This document shows, in pieces, positions 8,594-17,313 of a stretch of DNA of 64,000 nt. Source of the DNA: JBHJHP01 sp042219855 (lineage in GTDB: Bacteria; Bacteroidota; Bacteroidia; Bacteroidales; UBA5342). The translations under genes were made by a program, and so were the position numbers. A model generated the notes under the pieces. The model made no database searches and had not been told where the DNA came from. It saw only the letters and a program-made list of their open reading frames with translations. Location of the stretch: contig NZ_JBHJHP010000009.1 in NCBI RefSeq assembly GCF_042219855.1, positions 124,001 to 188,000 of the forward strand. The letters are read 5' to 3'. Numbering within the stretch: the stretch's first letter is position 1; every line of letters begins with the position of its first letter.

Positions 8594-9376
8594 ATGAATA
8601 CACATATAAAAATCATATTGTTTACATTACTGGTTCTTGGTACAGGAATCACAGCCTGTAAACCAAAGAAAAGTGCTGAAGAAACGGAAAAACGTATATT
8701 GGTGTTTGCCGCAGCAAGTCTCACTGATGTACTCTCGGAACTTATTGATTCGTTCGGGGTCAGTACAGGATATACGGTACAAACCAACATGGCTTCCAGC
8801 GGTACGCTGGCCAGACAGATTGAACAGGGTGGCACGCCGGATATCTACATCTCAGCCAGTAAACGCTGGGTTGATTATGTCGATAGCCTCGGCTTTATTG
8901 TAGCACCCTATAAAACAAATATTGCATTCAATGAGCTGGTTTTTATCGCTCCCAAAGAAAGCATTCTGACTGATGTGACTATCGACAAAACACTCGATCT
9001 GAATAAATTAATCGGTTCAGGCCGTTTGGCCATGGGCGATCCGGGACACGTACCCGCCGGAAAATACGGCAGGCAGGCCCTCGGATATTATGGTTGGGAC
9101 ACACAAATCAACGAGAAAGTACTGCCAGCAAAAGATGTTCGTTCTGCGCTGATGGTAGTTGAACTTGGCGAAGCACCATTGGGCATTGTGTACAAAACAG
9201 ATGCTTTAAAATCGGACAAGGTGAAAATTATCGGGTCATTCCCTGAAGAGTCGCACAAACCCATTGTTTATGTGGCAGGAATCTGCAATGAAAGTGATGC
9301 ATCCAAAGCCTTTTACAGCTACCTCACATCAAAAGAAACAGCTGCAATATGGGCAAAATACGGTTTTAAAAAATAA
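8594..9376 (+). CDS. modA: Molybdate ABC transporter substrate-binding lipoprotein ModA
   Basis: The 260-residue protein has a lipoprotein signal with lipobox GITAC (Cys22). The mature part begins with the classic ModA motif ILVFAAASLTDVL and contains ASSGTLARQIEQG, DIYISAS and the MGDPGHVPAGKYGRQAL hinge-region block. These line the oxyanion site, where Ser and backbone amides bind molybdate or tungstate. The protein is anchored to the outer face of the inner membrane and delivers anion to ModB/ModC. It is followed by modB after 21 bp. Confidence 0.97.
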   Translation: MNTHIKIILFTLLVLGTGITACKPKKSAEETEKRILVFAAASLTDVLSELIDSFGVSTGYTVQTNMASSGTLARQIEQGGTPDIYISASKRWVDYVDSLGFIVAPYKTNIAFNELVFIAPKESILTDVTIDKTLDLNKLIGSGRLAMGDPGHVPAGKYGRQALGYYGWDTQINEKVLPAKDVRSALMVVELGEAPLGIVYKTDALKSDKVKIIGSFPEESHKPIVYVAGICNESDASKAFYSYLTSKETAAIWAKYGFKK

Positions 9377-9397
9377 ACAGTTCAATTCTGATTTACG

Positions 9398-10093
9398 ATG
9401 AGTGGTTTTTTACAATTTAATAGTATGGAGATTCAGGCAATATGGCTCTCGGTAAAGGTTGCCGTATATTGCTCTCTTATTTCCATTCCGCTGGCACTGG
9501 CAATGGGTTTCGTGATGGCCAGGCGCAATTTCTATGGCAAACCAGCTATTGAAAGCCTTATCCATTTACCGCTGGTCATGCCGCCTGTCACTACAGGATA
9601 TCTTCTGCTGCTTCTGTTTGGGATAAAAGGATTTTTAGGAAAATGGCTTTTTACTGCATTTGGCATCAGGATATCTTTCACTTTCACGGCTGCCGTCATT
9701 GCCTCGGTTTTTGTATCATTTCCACTCATCGTTCGTTCAGTCAGGACTGCCATTGAAATGGTTGATCCGGGGCTGGAAGACGCATCAAGAATTCTGGGAG
9801 CCGGAAAACTGAAAACATTTTTTAAGGTAACCGTCCCCCTGGCTATGCCGGGTATTGTATCGGGAACCATACTGGCCTTTGCCCGTTCACTCGGTGAATT
9901 CGGTGCCACCATCACCTTCGCAGGAAATATTGCAGGTGAAACCCAAACGTTACCACTGGCCATTTATGCCTACATGCAGGTTCCGGGTCAGGAAAGCGCC
10001 ACGTTAAGACTGGTTATGGTAAGTGTTATCATCTCATTTATTGCCATGGGATTATCAGAATGGTACGTTAAAAGAATGAAACGCATATGGTAG
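9398..10093 (+). CDS. modB: Molybdate ABC transporter permease ModB
   Basis: The 231-residue integral membrane protein has about five hydrophobic helices and the ModB/CysW signature: MPPVTTGYLLLLLFG near the middle and the EAA-type coupling loop DASRILGAGKLKTFFKVTVPLAMPG, followed by FARSLGEFGATITFAGN. It forms a homodimeric channel for molybdate driven by ModC. Its last 7 bases overlap the start of modC, which indicates translational coupling. Confidence 0.97.
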   Translation: MSGFLQFNSMEIQAIWLSVKVAVYCSLISIPLALAMGFVMARRNFYGKPAIESLIHLPLVMPPVTTGYLLLLLFGIKGFLGKWLFTAFGIRISFTFTAAVIASVFVSFPLIVRSVRTAIEMVDPGLEDASRILGAGKLKTFFKVTVPLAMPGIVSGTILAFARSLGEFGATITFAGNIAGETQTLPLAIYAYMQVPGQESATLRLVMVSVIISFIAMGLSEWYVKRMKRIW

Positions 10094-11169
10094 ACGTCAA
10101 CATAAAACTCAAACGGAACAAATTCGATGTGGTCATCAATGCCGTATTTGGTGAAGGCATTTCAGGTATTTACGGTCCAAGCGGATCAGGAAAAACTTCC
10201 TTGCTGCAATGCATTTCCGGCCTCGCCGTTCCCGAAGAAGGAGAAATCTCCATTCGGGGAAATACGGTGTTCAGCAGTTCGAAAAAAATTAATGTTCCGG
10301 TAGAAAAACGTAACATCGGATATGTGTTCCAGGAAGGCCGCCTTTTCCCCCACATGACGGTAGAAAGGAATCTTCTGTACGGATTGAAACGCCACACCAA
10401 AACATCACCCGGATTTGACGATGTCGTTGATATGCTGAATCTGAAACATTTATTAAAAAGCAAACCTTCCGACATATCCGGAGGAGAACGTCAGCGTACC
10501 GCACTTGGCCGATCACTCCTCTCCTCACCTGACATCTTATTACTTGACGAACCATTTTCAGCAGTAGATGCCAGATTGCGTAACCAGATCCTTCCCTTTC
10601 TGTTGCGGATTCAACAAAAGATCAGAATTCCGGTTCTGATTGTAAGCCACGATCTGCCCGACCTGCTGAAACTGACCAACGATCTGTGCCTGATCCGCGA
10701 TGGCAGATGCATTGGGCATGATGATTACCATAAACTACTGGCACAAAAGGAAACACACCATATTTTTAATTCAGGTTCGGTCATGAATGCCATCACCATG
10801 AATGTGGATCAGGTGAAACGCGATGAAGGTCTGACAATACTTTCCACGCCAAACCGTAAGGCAAATATCCGCATCTTATGCGAACGCAGTAACGGACATT
10901 ATGCACCAAAGCAGGAATTGAAAATCTTTATCAATTCCGAAGATATTGCACTATCAAAGAATTTTCTGAAAGATGTGACCATTCAGAACCAGATCAGGGG
11001 CACCATTACAAATATCATCGAAAGAAACAGCTCCACACTCTGCATAGTTGATGCAGGTTTCCCGCTGGTAGTTGAAATAACGGCAGAATCTTTAAAACGA
11101 ATGCAAATTGAAGTCGGCAGCCAGGTGTGGTGTCTGTTTAAATCGGTGGCGATAGATGTAGCGATGTAA
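10087..11169 (+). CDS. modC: Molybdate ABC transporter ATP-binding protein ModC
   Basis: The 360-residue ATPase has Walker A GPSGSGKTS (about 30-38), the signature SGGERQR (about 131-137) and Walker B ILLLDEPFS, followed by the His-switch region VSHDLPDL. The C-terminal ~70 residues (IRGTITNIIERNSSTLC to the end) are a Mop/TOBE domain that binds molybdate and feeds back on transport. It is the last gene of the mod operon. The 261 bp after it show no gene or clear terminator. Confidence 0.96.
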   Translation: MVDVNIKLKRNKFDVVINAVFGEGISGIYGPSGSGKTSLLQCISGLAVPEEGEISIRGNTVFSSSKKINVPVEKRNIGYVFQEGRLFPHMTVERNLLYGLKRHTKTSPGFDDVVDMLNLKHLLKSKPSDISGGERQRTALGRSLLSSPDILLLDEPFSAVDARLRNQILPFLLRIQQKIRIPVLIVSHDLPDLLKLTNDLCLIRDGRCIGHDDYHKLLAQKETHHIFNSGSVMNAITMNVDQVKRDEGLTILSTPNRKANIRILCERSNGHYAPKQELKIFINSEDIALSKNFLKDVTIQNQIRGTITNIIERNSSTLCIVDAGFPLVVEITAESLKRMQIEVGSQVWCLFKSVAIDVAM

Positions 11170-11430
11170 TTAAATTTACAAATTAGGAATTAGGAATTAT
11201 TTGTCCATTGCATTAACTATTTTGTCCCTACTGAACAATGTATCAAACTCAAATCAACTTGCTCCCAATATTCTGTCTCTCCGGGACAATTCCGTAGGAA
11301 CACAATACCGGCAAAACTCTTGTAAGGCTCCTCATCATTAAGTCCCTTCTATGTTCTCATCCAAATTTTTGCTGAATTATTTTCTTTTTTCTATTCACGG
11401 GTTCATTACGTTTTCATTTTAGTTATTTTT

Positions 11431-12771
11431 ATGCTTTCATTCAAAAAATTTGCTATGTTTCAAAAATTAAGCCTGTTAATCACATTATCATTGCTTTTAC
11501 TCAGTTGTGCGCCGAAAGAGATTATTGAGCTCCCTGTTACAGAGCACAACGGAGCCGGACCATTCCATATAGGTCTTGGCGGTATTTCACCCGATCCTGT
11601 GAATGACAACGGAAACTGGAAAAACTGCCGGCTTCAGGTTAAAGGAATACCTGAGACCTGGACTGATGCACGTAAAGGTTCTATCCAGACCAACATTTAC
11701 CAGATGGTTTATCAAAACTATATTGCCGGTAATATTACGCCGGATTTTTACCAGCATCTTCAGGATTCATGGAACTGGGATCCTGATACTTTAAATCTTT
11801 CCAAAGCACCACTGAAATGTCAGATAGCCTTTGCAACAGGAAAAGATTCAACAGGTGAAACCATGATTATAATTGACGCCAACAATAACCTGGACTTCAG
11901 TGATGATATGGCGTTCAGACCAACAAGGCTGGACCCGCAAATCAGAACTATTGAGGATAGTCTAATTATGAAACAAGTGGTAATGGTCAGTTTTGAGCAG
12001 CTGCAGAATAATAAAATCGTCACATCAAAAGCTCCGCTTTCTGTCGTCGATTTTCAGAATATGAATATGCTGATGTCTTGTTTTCCATTGTATGCAACAG
12101 CGCAGTTTCAGGACAAGGAAATTGCAGTCAGCACAGAGAATCTCAATGATCCTTCTTTTAAGGAATCTGTAATGGTTCTATTGGATGATAGCCTGAAAGC
12201 AGGCAAAAAAGCGGACTTTGATAAACTGGTTTACCAAAATGAATATGTAAATATTAACGATAAGATATACGAGTTTCATGGGATAGACCGAAACAGGAAT
12301 GTCTTAAAGCTAAAAAAGATTGCTACACCACCTGATGAATTGTATTCCACACAAATCGGTTTTAACGCCTTCCCATTTCGTGGCAGAAATCTTTTGTCCA
12401 AAGATTCATTGTCGCTTGAAAGCCTGAAAGGTAAATATGTATACCTCGATTTCTGGTCGGTATACTGTGGACCATGCATCCGTGATCTGCCACATTTAAA
12501 AGCACTGCATGACAGCATCGACACAAACAAAATTGAATATGTTGGCATTGTGTGCAGCAGTCCGGAAGATGATATTATGAAAGTACGCGAAAAATATCAT
12601 ATCAACTGGCCTCTTATCATATCACATCCGGAAAACAACATTGAAAAGCTCTACGGAATCAGTGGTTATCCAAGTACTTTTTTAATTGATCCGGAGGGAA
12701 AGATTATTGCCAGGGATTTAAGAAGTCAGCAGTTGAGAGACAAAGTTAAGCAGCTTTCACTTCATTTGTGA
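11431..12771 (+). CDS. Thioredoxin-like (TlpA/AhpC-TSA fold) lipoprotein
   Basis: The 446-residue protein has a lipoprotein signal with lipobox LLLLSC (Cys about 26). The N-terminal ~300 residues are a Bacteroidota-specific region without a recognised domain. The C-terminal ~140 residues are a thioredoxin fold with active-site CGPC at Cys346 and Cys349 in FWSVYCGPC, and the cis-Pro loop SGYPSTFLI. By family it reduces or resolves disulfides in the periplasm, as in cytochrome c maturation or oxidative-stress proteins. An internal ATG at 11455 is an alternative start. It is followed by the M61 peptidase gene after 28 bp, so the two may be cotranscribed. Confidence 0.87.
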   Translation: MLSFKKFAMFQKLSLLITLSLLLLSCAPKEIIELPVTEHNGAGPFHIGLGGISPDPVNDNGNWKNCRLQVKGIPETWTDARKGSIQTNIYQMVYQNYIAGNITPDFYQHLQDSWNWDPDTLNLSKAPLKCQIAFATGKDSTGETMIIIDANNNLDFSDDMAFRPTRLDPQIRTIEDSLIMKQVVMVSFEQLQNNKIVTSKAPLSVVDFQNMNMLMSCFPLYATAQFQDKEIAVSTENLNDPSFKESVMVLLDDSLKAGKKADFDKLVYQNEYVNINDKIYEFHGIDRNRNVLKLKKIATPPDELYSTQIGFNAFPFRGRNLLSKDSLSLESLKGKYVYLDFWSVYCGPCIRDLPHLKALHDSIDTNKIEYVGIVCSSPEDDIMKVREKYHINWPLIISHPENNIEKLYGISGYPSTFLIDPEGKIIARDLRSQQLRDKVKQLSLHL

Positions 12772-12799
12772 TACTCATACTAAAACATTGATAAACTAC

Positions 12800-14401
12800 A
12801 TGAAATATTCAGACCTGCACATGTTTTCCGGATCAAAACACAAAAGAACAGCGATTAAAACTGTAAGGTATTTCTTCAGCATGCTGACCTTATTTCTGAT
12901 TCTCTCATCAAATGCTGTACTTGCAGAACAACGACCGGTTTTTAACTATAAGATATCGATCGATAATCCCGGATCACACCTATATCATGTAACACTTGAA
13001 ACTTCGGGATGGCAAAATGACACCCTGGAGCTGAAACTACCGGTCTGGATGCCCGGATACTACCAGGTGATGGATTATGCAAAGTTTGTTACAGATATGA
13101 CCGCAAAAACAGCGAATGGGCAGGAACTAAAAATAATTGGTAGCGGAGAGAGTTCATGGACTTTAACCGGTGTTAAAAACAAACGTTTCAGGGTGGATTA
13201 CAACATTGAAACCAATCGCAGATTCGTGGCTAACAGTTATGTTGATGAAGAACACGCTTACATTGTTCCTTCAAATACCTTTCTTTATGCTGAAAGCTAT
13301 CTGAGCTCACCGGTTACTGTAACATTTATATCAGCTTACAGGGACATTGCAACAGGATTAAAAAAGATTGCAGAAGATCCAATCACATTTACAGCTCCTG
13401 ATTTTGATATATTGTATGATTGTCCGATACTGGCCGGGAATCTTGATTCGTTTCCATCATTCAAAGTTAATGGTATTGAACACCGGTTCACAGCCTATAA
13501 ACCAGGAACATTTAATGCACAACTTTTAATGCAAAAGTTACAACAAGCGATCACATATGCCACTACACTTATGGGAGATATACCCTATGAAAGCTACACC
13601 TTTATTGGAATTGGACCTGGAAGAGGAGGAATAGAACATCTCAACAATACTATTGTAAGTTTTAACGGGGATGAGCTGGTTACTGAAAAAGCCTTTAATA
13701 AAACATTGAATTTTTTAGTACACGAATATTTTCATAACTACAATGTAAAACGCATCAGACCTTATGAACTGGGCCCCTTCGATTATGGTAGGGAAAACAG
13801 GACAAATCAACTGTGGATATCCGAAGGTCTGACTGTTTACTATGAATACCTGATTCTTAAACGGGCAGGTCTGATTGATACCGGCACACTGTTTTCCAAT
13901 CTTGAGAATGACATTAATGCCACCGAAAATGATCCGGGAAGACATTTCCAGTCGTTGACACAGGCCAGTTATTACACATGGGAAGACGGACCATTTGGTA
14001 CACCTGAAGGGACAGAAGACAAGTCAATAAGTTATTATCAGAAAGGTCCGGTAATGGGACTTCTGCTCGACTTTACCATTCGCCAGGCCACACAGAATAA
14101 AAAATCACTTGATGATGTGATGCGTTATCTGTACCGTGAATTTTACCAGGACAAGCAGCGCGGTTTTACTGAGGCAGAATTTCAGCAGGTATGCGAAGAA
14201 ATTGCCGGACAATCCTTACGTACCTTTTTTGAATATATCTGCACGACTAAAGAACCGGATTATGCCACTTACCTGAGCTATGCCGGTCTGGAGCTTAAAA
14301 AGGAGAAGGATCAAAACAATGTGCATTACAGAATTAAACGGATGGATCAACCCGACAAACTACAAAATGAGATTTTCAATTCCTGGATCACAGGTTTTTA
14401 A
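12800..14401 (+). CDS. M61-family (glycyl aminopeptidase-like) metallopeptidase
   Basis: The protein has 533 residues from the ATG at 12800; an in-frame TTG lies at 12788. A hydrophobic segment ending NAVLAEQ is a signal peptide. The N-terminal beta domain carries the M61 block LPVWMPGYYQVMDYAKFV. The zinc site is HEYFH at 308-312, with the downstream glutamate in WISEGLTVYYE; GPGRGGIEHLN lies upstream of it. Family members are secreted aminopeptidases, usually with a C-terminal PDZ domain. Here the protein ends soon after the catalytic region with FNSWITGF, so the PDZ domain is absent. No downstream frame between 14402 and 14580 clearly supplies it, so it looks like a natural short form rather than a frameshift, though that is not certain. 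Confidence 0.88.
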   Translation: MKYSDLHMFSGSKHKRTAIKTVRYFFSMLTLFLILSSNAVLAEQRPVFNYKISIDNPGSHLYHVTLETSGWQNDTLELKLPVWMPGYYQVMDYAKFVTDMTAKTANGQELKIIGSGESSWTLTGVKNKRFRVDYNIETNRRFVANSYVDEEHAYIVPSNTFLYAESYLSSPVTVTFISAYRDIATGLKKIAEDPITFTAPDFDILYDCPILAGNLDSFPSFKVNGIEHRFTAYKPGTFNAQLLMQKLQQAITYATTLMGDIPYESYTFIGIGPGRGGIEHLNNTIVSFNGDELVTEKAFNKTLNFLVHEYFHNYNVKRIRPYELGPFDYGRENRTNQLWISEGLTVYYEYLILKRAGLIDTGTLFSNLENDINATENDPGRHFQSLTQASYYTWEDGPFGTPEGTEDKSISYYQKGPVMGLLLDFTIRQATQNKKSLDDVMRYLYREFYQDKQRGFTEAEFQQVCEEIAGQSLRTFFEYICTTKEPDYATYLSYAGLELKKEKDQNNVHYRIKRMDQPDKLQNEIFNSWITGF

Positions 14402-14512
14402 TATACGAACGAATATTCCTTGCATCCGGTTATTATTTCTTTATAGTATTTTGCTTCTATCCTGCCTTTTATCTTCGAATTATACTCTAAACGATACTTA
14501 CAGAAAACAAAG

Positions 14513-14544
14513 AACCAGTTAAGTCTCAGCAGACTTACCTGGTT
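14513..14544. terminator. Stem-loop between convergent genes
   Basis: AACCAGTTAAGTCT and AGACTTACCTGGTT form an inverted repeat around a CAGC loop, with one mismatch. It lies between the end of the M61 gene (14401) and the end of the leftward barrel gene (14581). Read leftward, it is followed by a T-rich run, so it could terminate the leftward transcript and perhaps both. Confidence 0.55.
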
Positions 14545-14580
14545 CAATACTTAATTAATGATTCTGATGTGTTTTTCTGC

Positions 14581-15258
14581 TTATCGCTTTTTAAAAGAAA
14601 GTAAATCGATACCTACCGTAAACCTGACATTCGAAACCGACAGATCGTTTATATAATCACCATTGAATTCCATTTTCCCGGGGTTAATATCCAAACCCAG
14701 AACGAATGAAGACAATCTTACCTTAGCTCCAAGACCATAGACAAATCCAAAAGCCTCGCCAAGGTCAACACTGGAGGAATAATCGTAATGTGATAAATAA
14801 GGTGCCATTACCCATGCAAAACCACCTTTAAGATAGGCATCAATATTGATTTTATCAGTTATGGGAAAAGTCATGGAGGGTCCTATCTCATATTCAATTC
14901 TCATATTATCCAACAATCCTCCAAGTTCGTATCCATAATCTACATAATCCTTTTTCATGCCATAAGCCTGGAAACCAAACTGACCATATAAACCAACGCT
15001 GGCTGATGATAACGAAAAAAGTGTGGTATTATGAGACATCCCGTAATAAAACCCTCCGGCTGCACCCAACGCATTTTCCCAAGAATCATCCATATCAAAA
15101 TTTGCTGCAGCACCGGTGGGTGATGAAAAGCCTATATCCATGGTGACAAATGAACCACCGGATGATCTGACAGATGAACCACTACTTGTATACTGTCCGT
15201 ATGAAAGTTCAAAAGACGCAAAAACAATGCTTATCAGTGTAATTATTTTAAGTTTCAT
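14581..15258 (-). CDS. Outer-membrane beta-barrel protein, unknown role
   Basis: The 225-residue protein has a signal peptide (LKIITLISIVFASFELSYGQ) followed by glycine- and aromatic-rich alternating segments (FYYGMSHNTTLF, GLYGQFGFQAYG, FGFVYGLGAKV). It ends GIDLLSFKKR. This pattern fits a small eight-to-ten-strand outer-membrane barrel of the OMP_b-brl type. It lies 13 bp downstream of the PD40 lipoprotein gene in the same direction, so the two probably form one transcript. No specific function can be assigned. Confidence 0.75.
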   Translation of the reverse strand: MKLKIITLISIVFASFELSYGQYTSSGSSVRSSGGSFVTMDIGFSSPTGAAANFDMDDSWENALGAAGGFYYGMSHNTTLFSLSSASVGLYGQFGFQAYGMKKDYVDYGYELGGLLDNMRIEYEIGPSMTFPITDKINIDAYLKGGFAWVMAPYLSHYDYSSSVDLGEAFGFVYGLGAKVRLSSFVLGLDINPGKMEFNGDYINDLSVSNVRFTVGIDLLSFKKR

Positions 15259-15271
15259 CGCTGTTTCTCAT

Positions 15272-16282
15272 TTATTTGTTAAAATTCATTTTCCATACAT
15301 TAAACTGACCGTTTTTTCCTCCCCTTTGAGAAATAAAAAAGATACTTTTCCCGTCAGGAGACCATTGAGGAGAAACATCATGCCCCGGGTGAAAAGTCAG
15401 TTGTCTGAGATTGGTACCATCGATACTGGCAACATAAATATCAAGATTCATCGGTTTATTTGATTGCTTTGAAGTGGATCCAACACACACAATTGTGCTA
15501 CCGTCTGCCGAAAGCTGGGGAGTAGAAAATCCCATTTCAGGGTCACTCAATATTAAGGTTTCCGTTCCGTTTTCTATGTTAACCATCCATATTTCCCCCC
15601 GGTATTTACCATCTTTACTGTTTCTGGTGATCACGAGATTCTTTCCATCACTGGTTACCTGTGGAGTGAATCCTTCACAATATTGCGTCATCAAAGATGA
15701 TTTAAGATCAATCGACCATATATAGTATTGTGATCCCTGTTCACGTGAAAAAAACACTTTCTTACCATCCGGTGAGTATACGCCTCCTAATTCCTGTTGC
15801 GAAGTAGAAACCAGCTGCTGAACTGCGGAACCTCCAACCGTATTAATCCTGTGAATATTCATGATTGTCGACACAACTGTTGAATTGGTACTGGGCAGAT
15901 AAAGGTTTTTTTCATTTGTTCCGGTAAATACAATATTACTGTCATTGGGTGAAAAGGACATATCATAGATATTCTTGTTAAATGTTCGCTGTACAACAGA
16001 CCTTCCACCTTCCACACTCCGGATATACAAGTTCATGAAATCATTGTTTTTAGCTATATACGCCAGTTTTGAACCATCATTAGAGACTGCGATGCATGAC
16101 GGTGCATACCAGAATAAATAACCATACTTCATAATATGAGGACCAACAACATGATCATCATCTTCGGTATATTTAACAAACTGCGTGCTTCCTTCCTCAG
16201 GAACAGACTGAACAGAATATTGTATGGTTCTACAGCTCCCAAACAACATGACCATTAAAATAAAATAGAGCAATTGTTTCAT
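15272..16282 (-). CDS. TolB-like beta-propeller (PD40) lipoprotein
   Basis: The 336-residue protein has a lipoprotein signal with lipobox LFGSC (Cys17). It has repeated PD40/WD40-like blades: YSPDGKKVFFSRE, LSADGSTIVCVG and WSPDGKSIFFISQRG, plus the SNDGSKLAYIAKN and SPNDSNIVFTG variants, giving about six blades. It resembles the propeller half of TolB and likely sits in the periplasm as a protein-binding scaffold. It is upstream of, and probably cotranscribed with, the barrel gene at 14581-15258. Of the 238 bp between it and the LytTR regulator, nothing gene-like was seen. Confidence 0.83.
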   Translation of the reverse strand: MKQLLYFILMVMLFGSCRTIQYSVQSVPEEGSTQFVKYTEDDDHVVGPHIMKYGYLFWYAPSCIAVSNDGSKLAYIAKNNDFMNLYIRSVEGGRSVVQRTFNKNIYDMSFSPNDSNIVFTGTNEKNLYLPSTNSTVVSTIMNIHRINTVGGSAVQQLVSTSQQELGGVYSPDGKKVFFSREQGSQYYIWSIDLKSSLMTQYCEGFTPQVTSDGKNLVITRNSKDGKYRGEIWMVNIENGTETLILSDPEMGFSTPQLSADGSTIVCVGSTSKQSNKPMNLDIYVASIDGTNLRQLTFHPGHDVSPQWSPDGKSIFFISQRGGKNGQFNVWKMNFNK

Positions 16283-16520
16283 TTATTTTTAGTTTAATAA
16301 TTAAGTCTTAACTTCATAAATCATAGCAATACCCTTAGGTACTACCTTTTAAAATTCCATTAATCACTCAAACAAATCCATACTATTGTTTGCGTTAATT
16401 CCGGAAGCAAAGATTCTGATTATCCAAACTATTTACAATCGCACATATAAGAGGGAAGTATTATCCTGCAAAATACAGGGATAAAATGTAGTATTTAAGT
16501 AATAAACGGCAATATTTGTA

Positions 16521-17306
16521 TCAGAGCGCATCAAAACGCTCCCTGATATGTGTCATGCAGTTTCGGGAGACACAAAAATGATAACGGTCAAATGGTGGTA
16601 GTAAAATACATTGCCGTGTCTTAATTTCAATGGTATTCAGGTAGCTCAGATTAACAATAGCAGACTGATTAATATGAAGAAAATGTTTTTCTCCAAATAA
16701 CTGCATAATGGTTATGGCATTTACACCAGACCTGAGTCTCAGTATTTCTTCATTATAAAGCAGTACATACCAGTAACTTTTAGTCCAACCTTTTTCTCTT
16801 TGATATTTTACCAGAACAATTTCATTTCGCTTAAGAAATTTAATACCCGTTGAAGTGGGTAGGGTAATAATATCATCGTTAATCGTTTCAGCAAGATAAC
16901 GTACAGCATTACGTTCATCGTTTTTGTTTTTCATTCTGAACCGGTTTAAAGCAGCACGTAATTCTTCTTTGCTTACCGGTTTCAGCAAATAATCGATGGC
17001 AGACTCCCGTAATGCCTGGATGGTATATTTTTCATAGCCGGTACAAAATACAACACCCAAAGGTTTTTCAATGTCAACTTGTATTTCAGTTAATAACTCA
17101 AAACCTGTTTTATTGGGCATCTCAATATCCAGAAATAATAAATCGGGCTGATTATCCAGGATCGTCTTTTTGGCTGCAGGATAAGTTGTAGCGGTGTCAA
17201 TAATTCTGATCTCTTCAAAATCGCTTAGCATATTGACTAAGGTTTTAATTGCAAATGGATCATCGTCAATTATTATTGTATTTATTTTGGATACTGAGGG
17301 TTTCAT
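16521..17306 (-). CDS. LytTR-family response regulator
   Basis: The 261-residue protein has an N-terminal receiver domain with phospho-Asp60 in LLFLDIEMPNKTG, the acidic pocket IIIDDD and the conserved Lys in LLKPVSKEEL. A LytTR DNA-binding domain occupies about 150-258 (LHINQSAIVNLSYLNTIEIK region). It begins 7 bp after the upstream sensor kinase gene ends, so the pair is one operon and a cognate two-component system. LytTR regulators usually bind direct repeats upstream of cell-envelope or secretion genes; the PD40/barrel operon directly downstream is a candidate target (inference). Confidence 0.93.
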   Translation of the reverse strand: MKPSVSKINTIIIDDDPFAIKTLVNMLSDFEEIRIIDTATTYPAAKKTILDNQPDLLFLDIEMPNKTGFELLTEIQVDIEKPLGVVFCTGYEKYTIQALRESAIDYLLKPVSKEELRAALNRFRMKNKNDERNAVRYLAETINDDIITLPTSTGIKFLKRNEIVLVKYQREKGWTKSYWYVLLYNEEILRLRSGVNAITIMQLFGEKHFLHINQSAIVNLSYLNTIEIKTRQCILLPPFDRYHFCVSRNCMTHIRERFDAL

Positions 17307-17313
17307 TTCTTTA

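Noticed and set aside
14280..14522. 80-codon open frame across the end of the M61 gene, considered as a missing PDZ fragment
   Set aside because: The sequence does not look like a PDZ domain and overlaps the M61 coding region in another frame.
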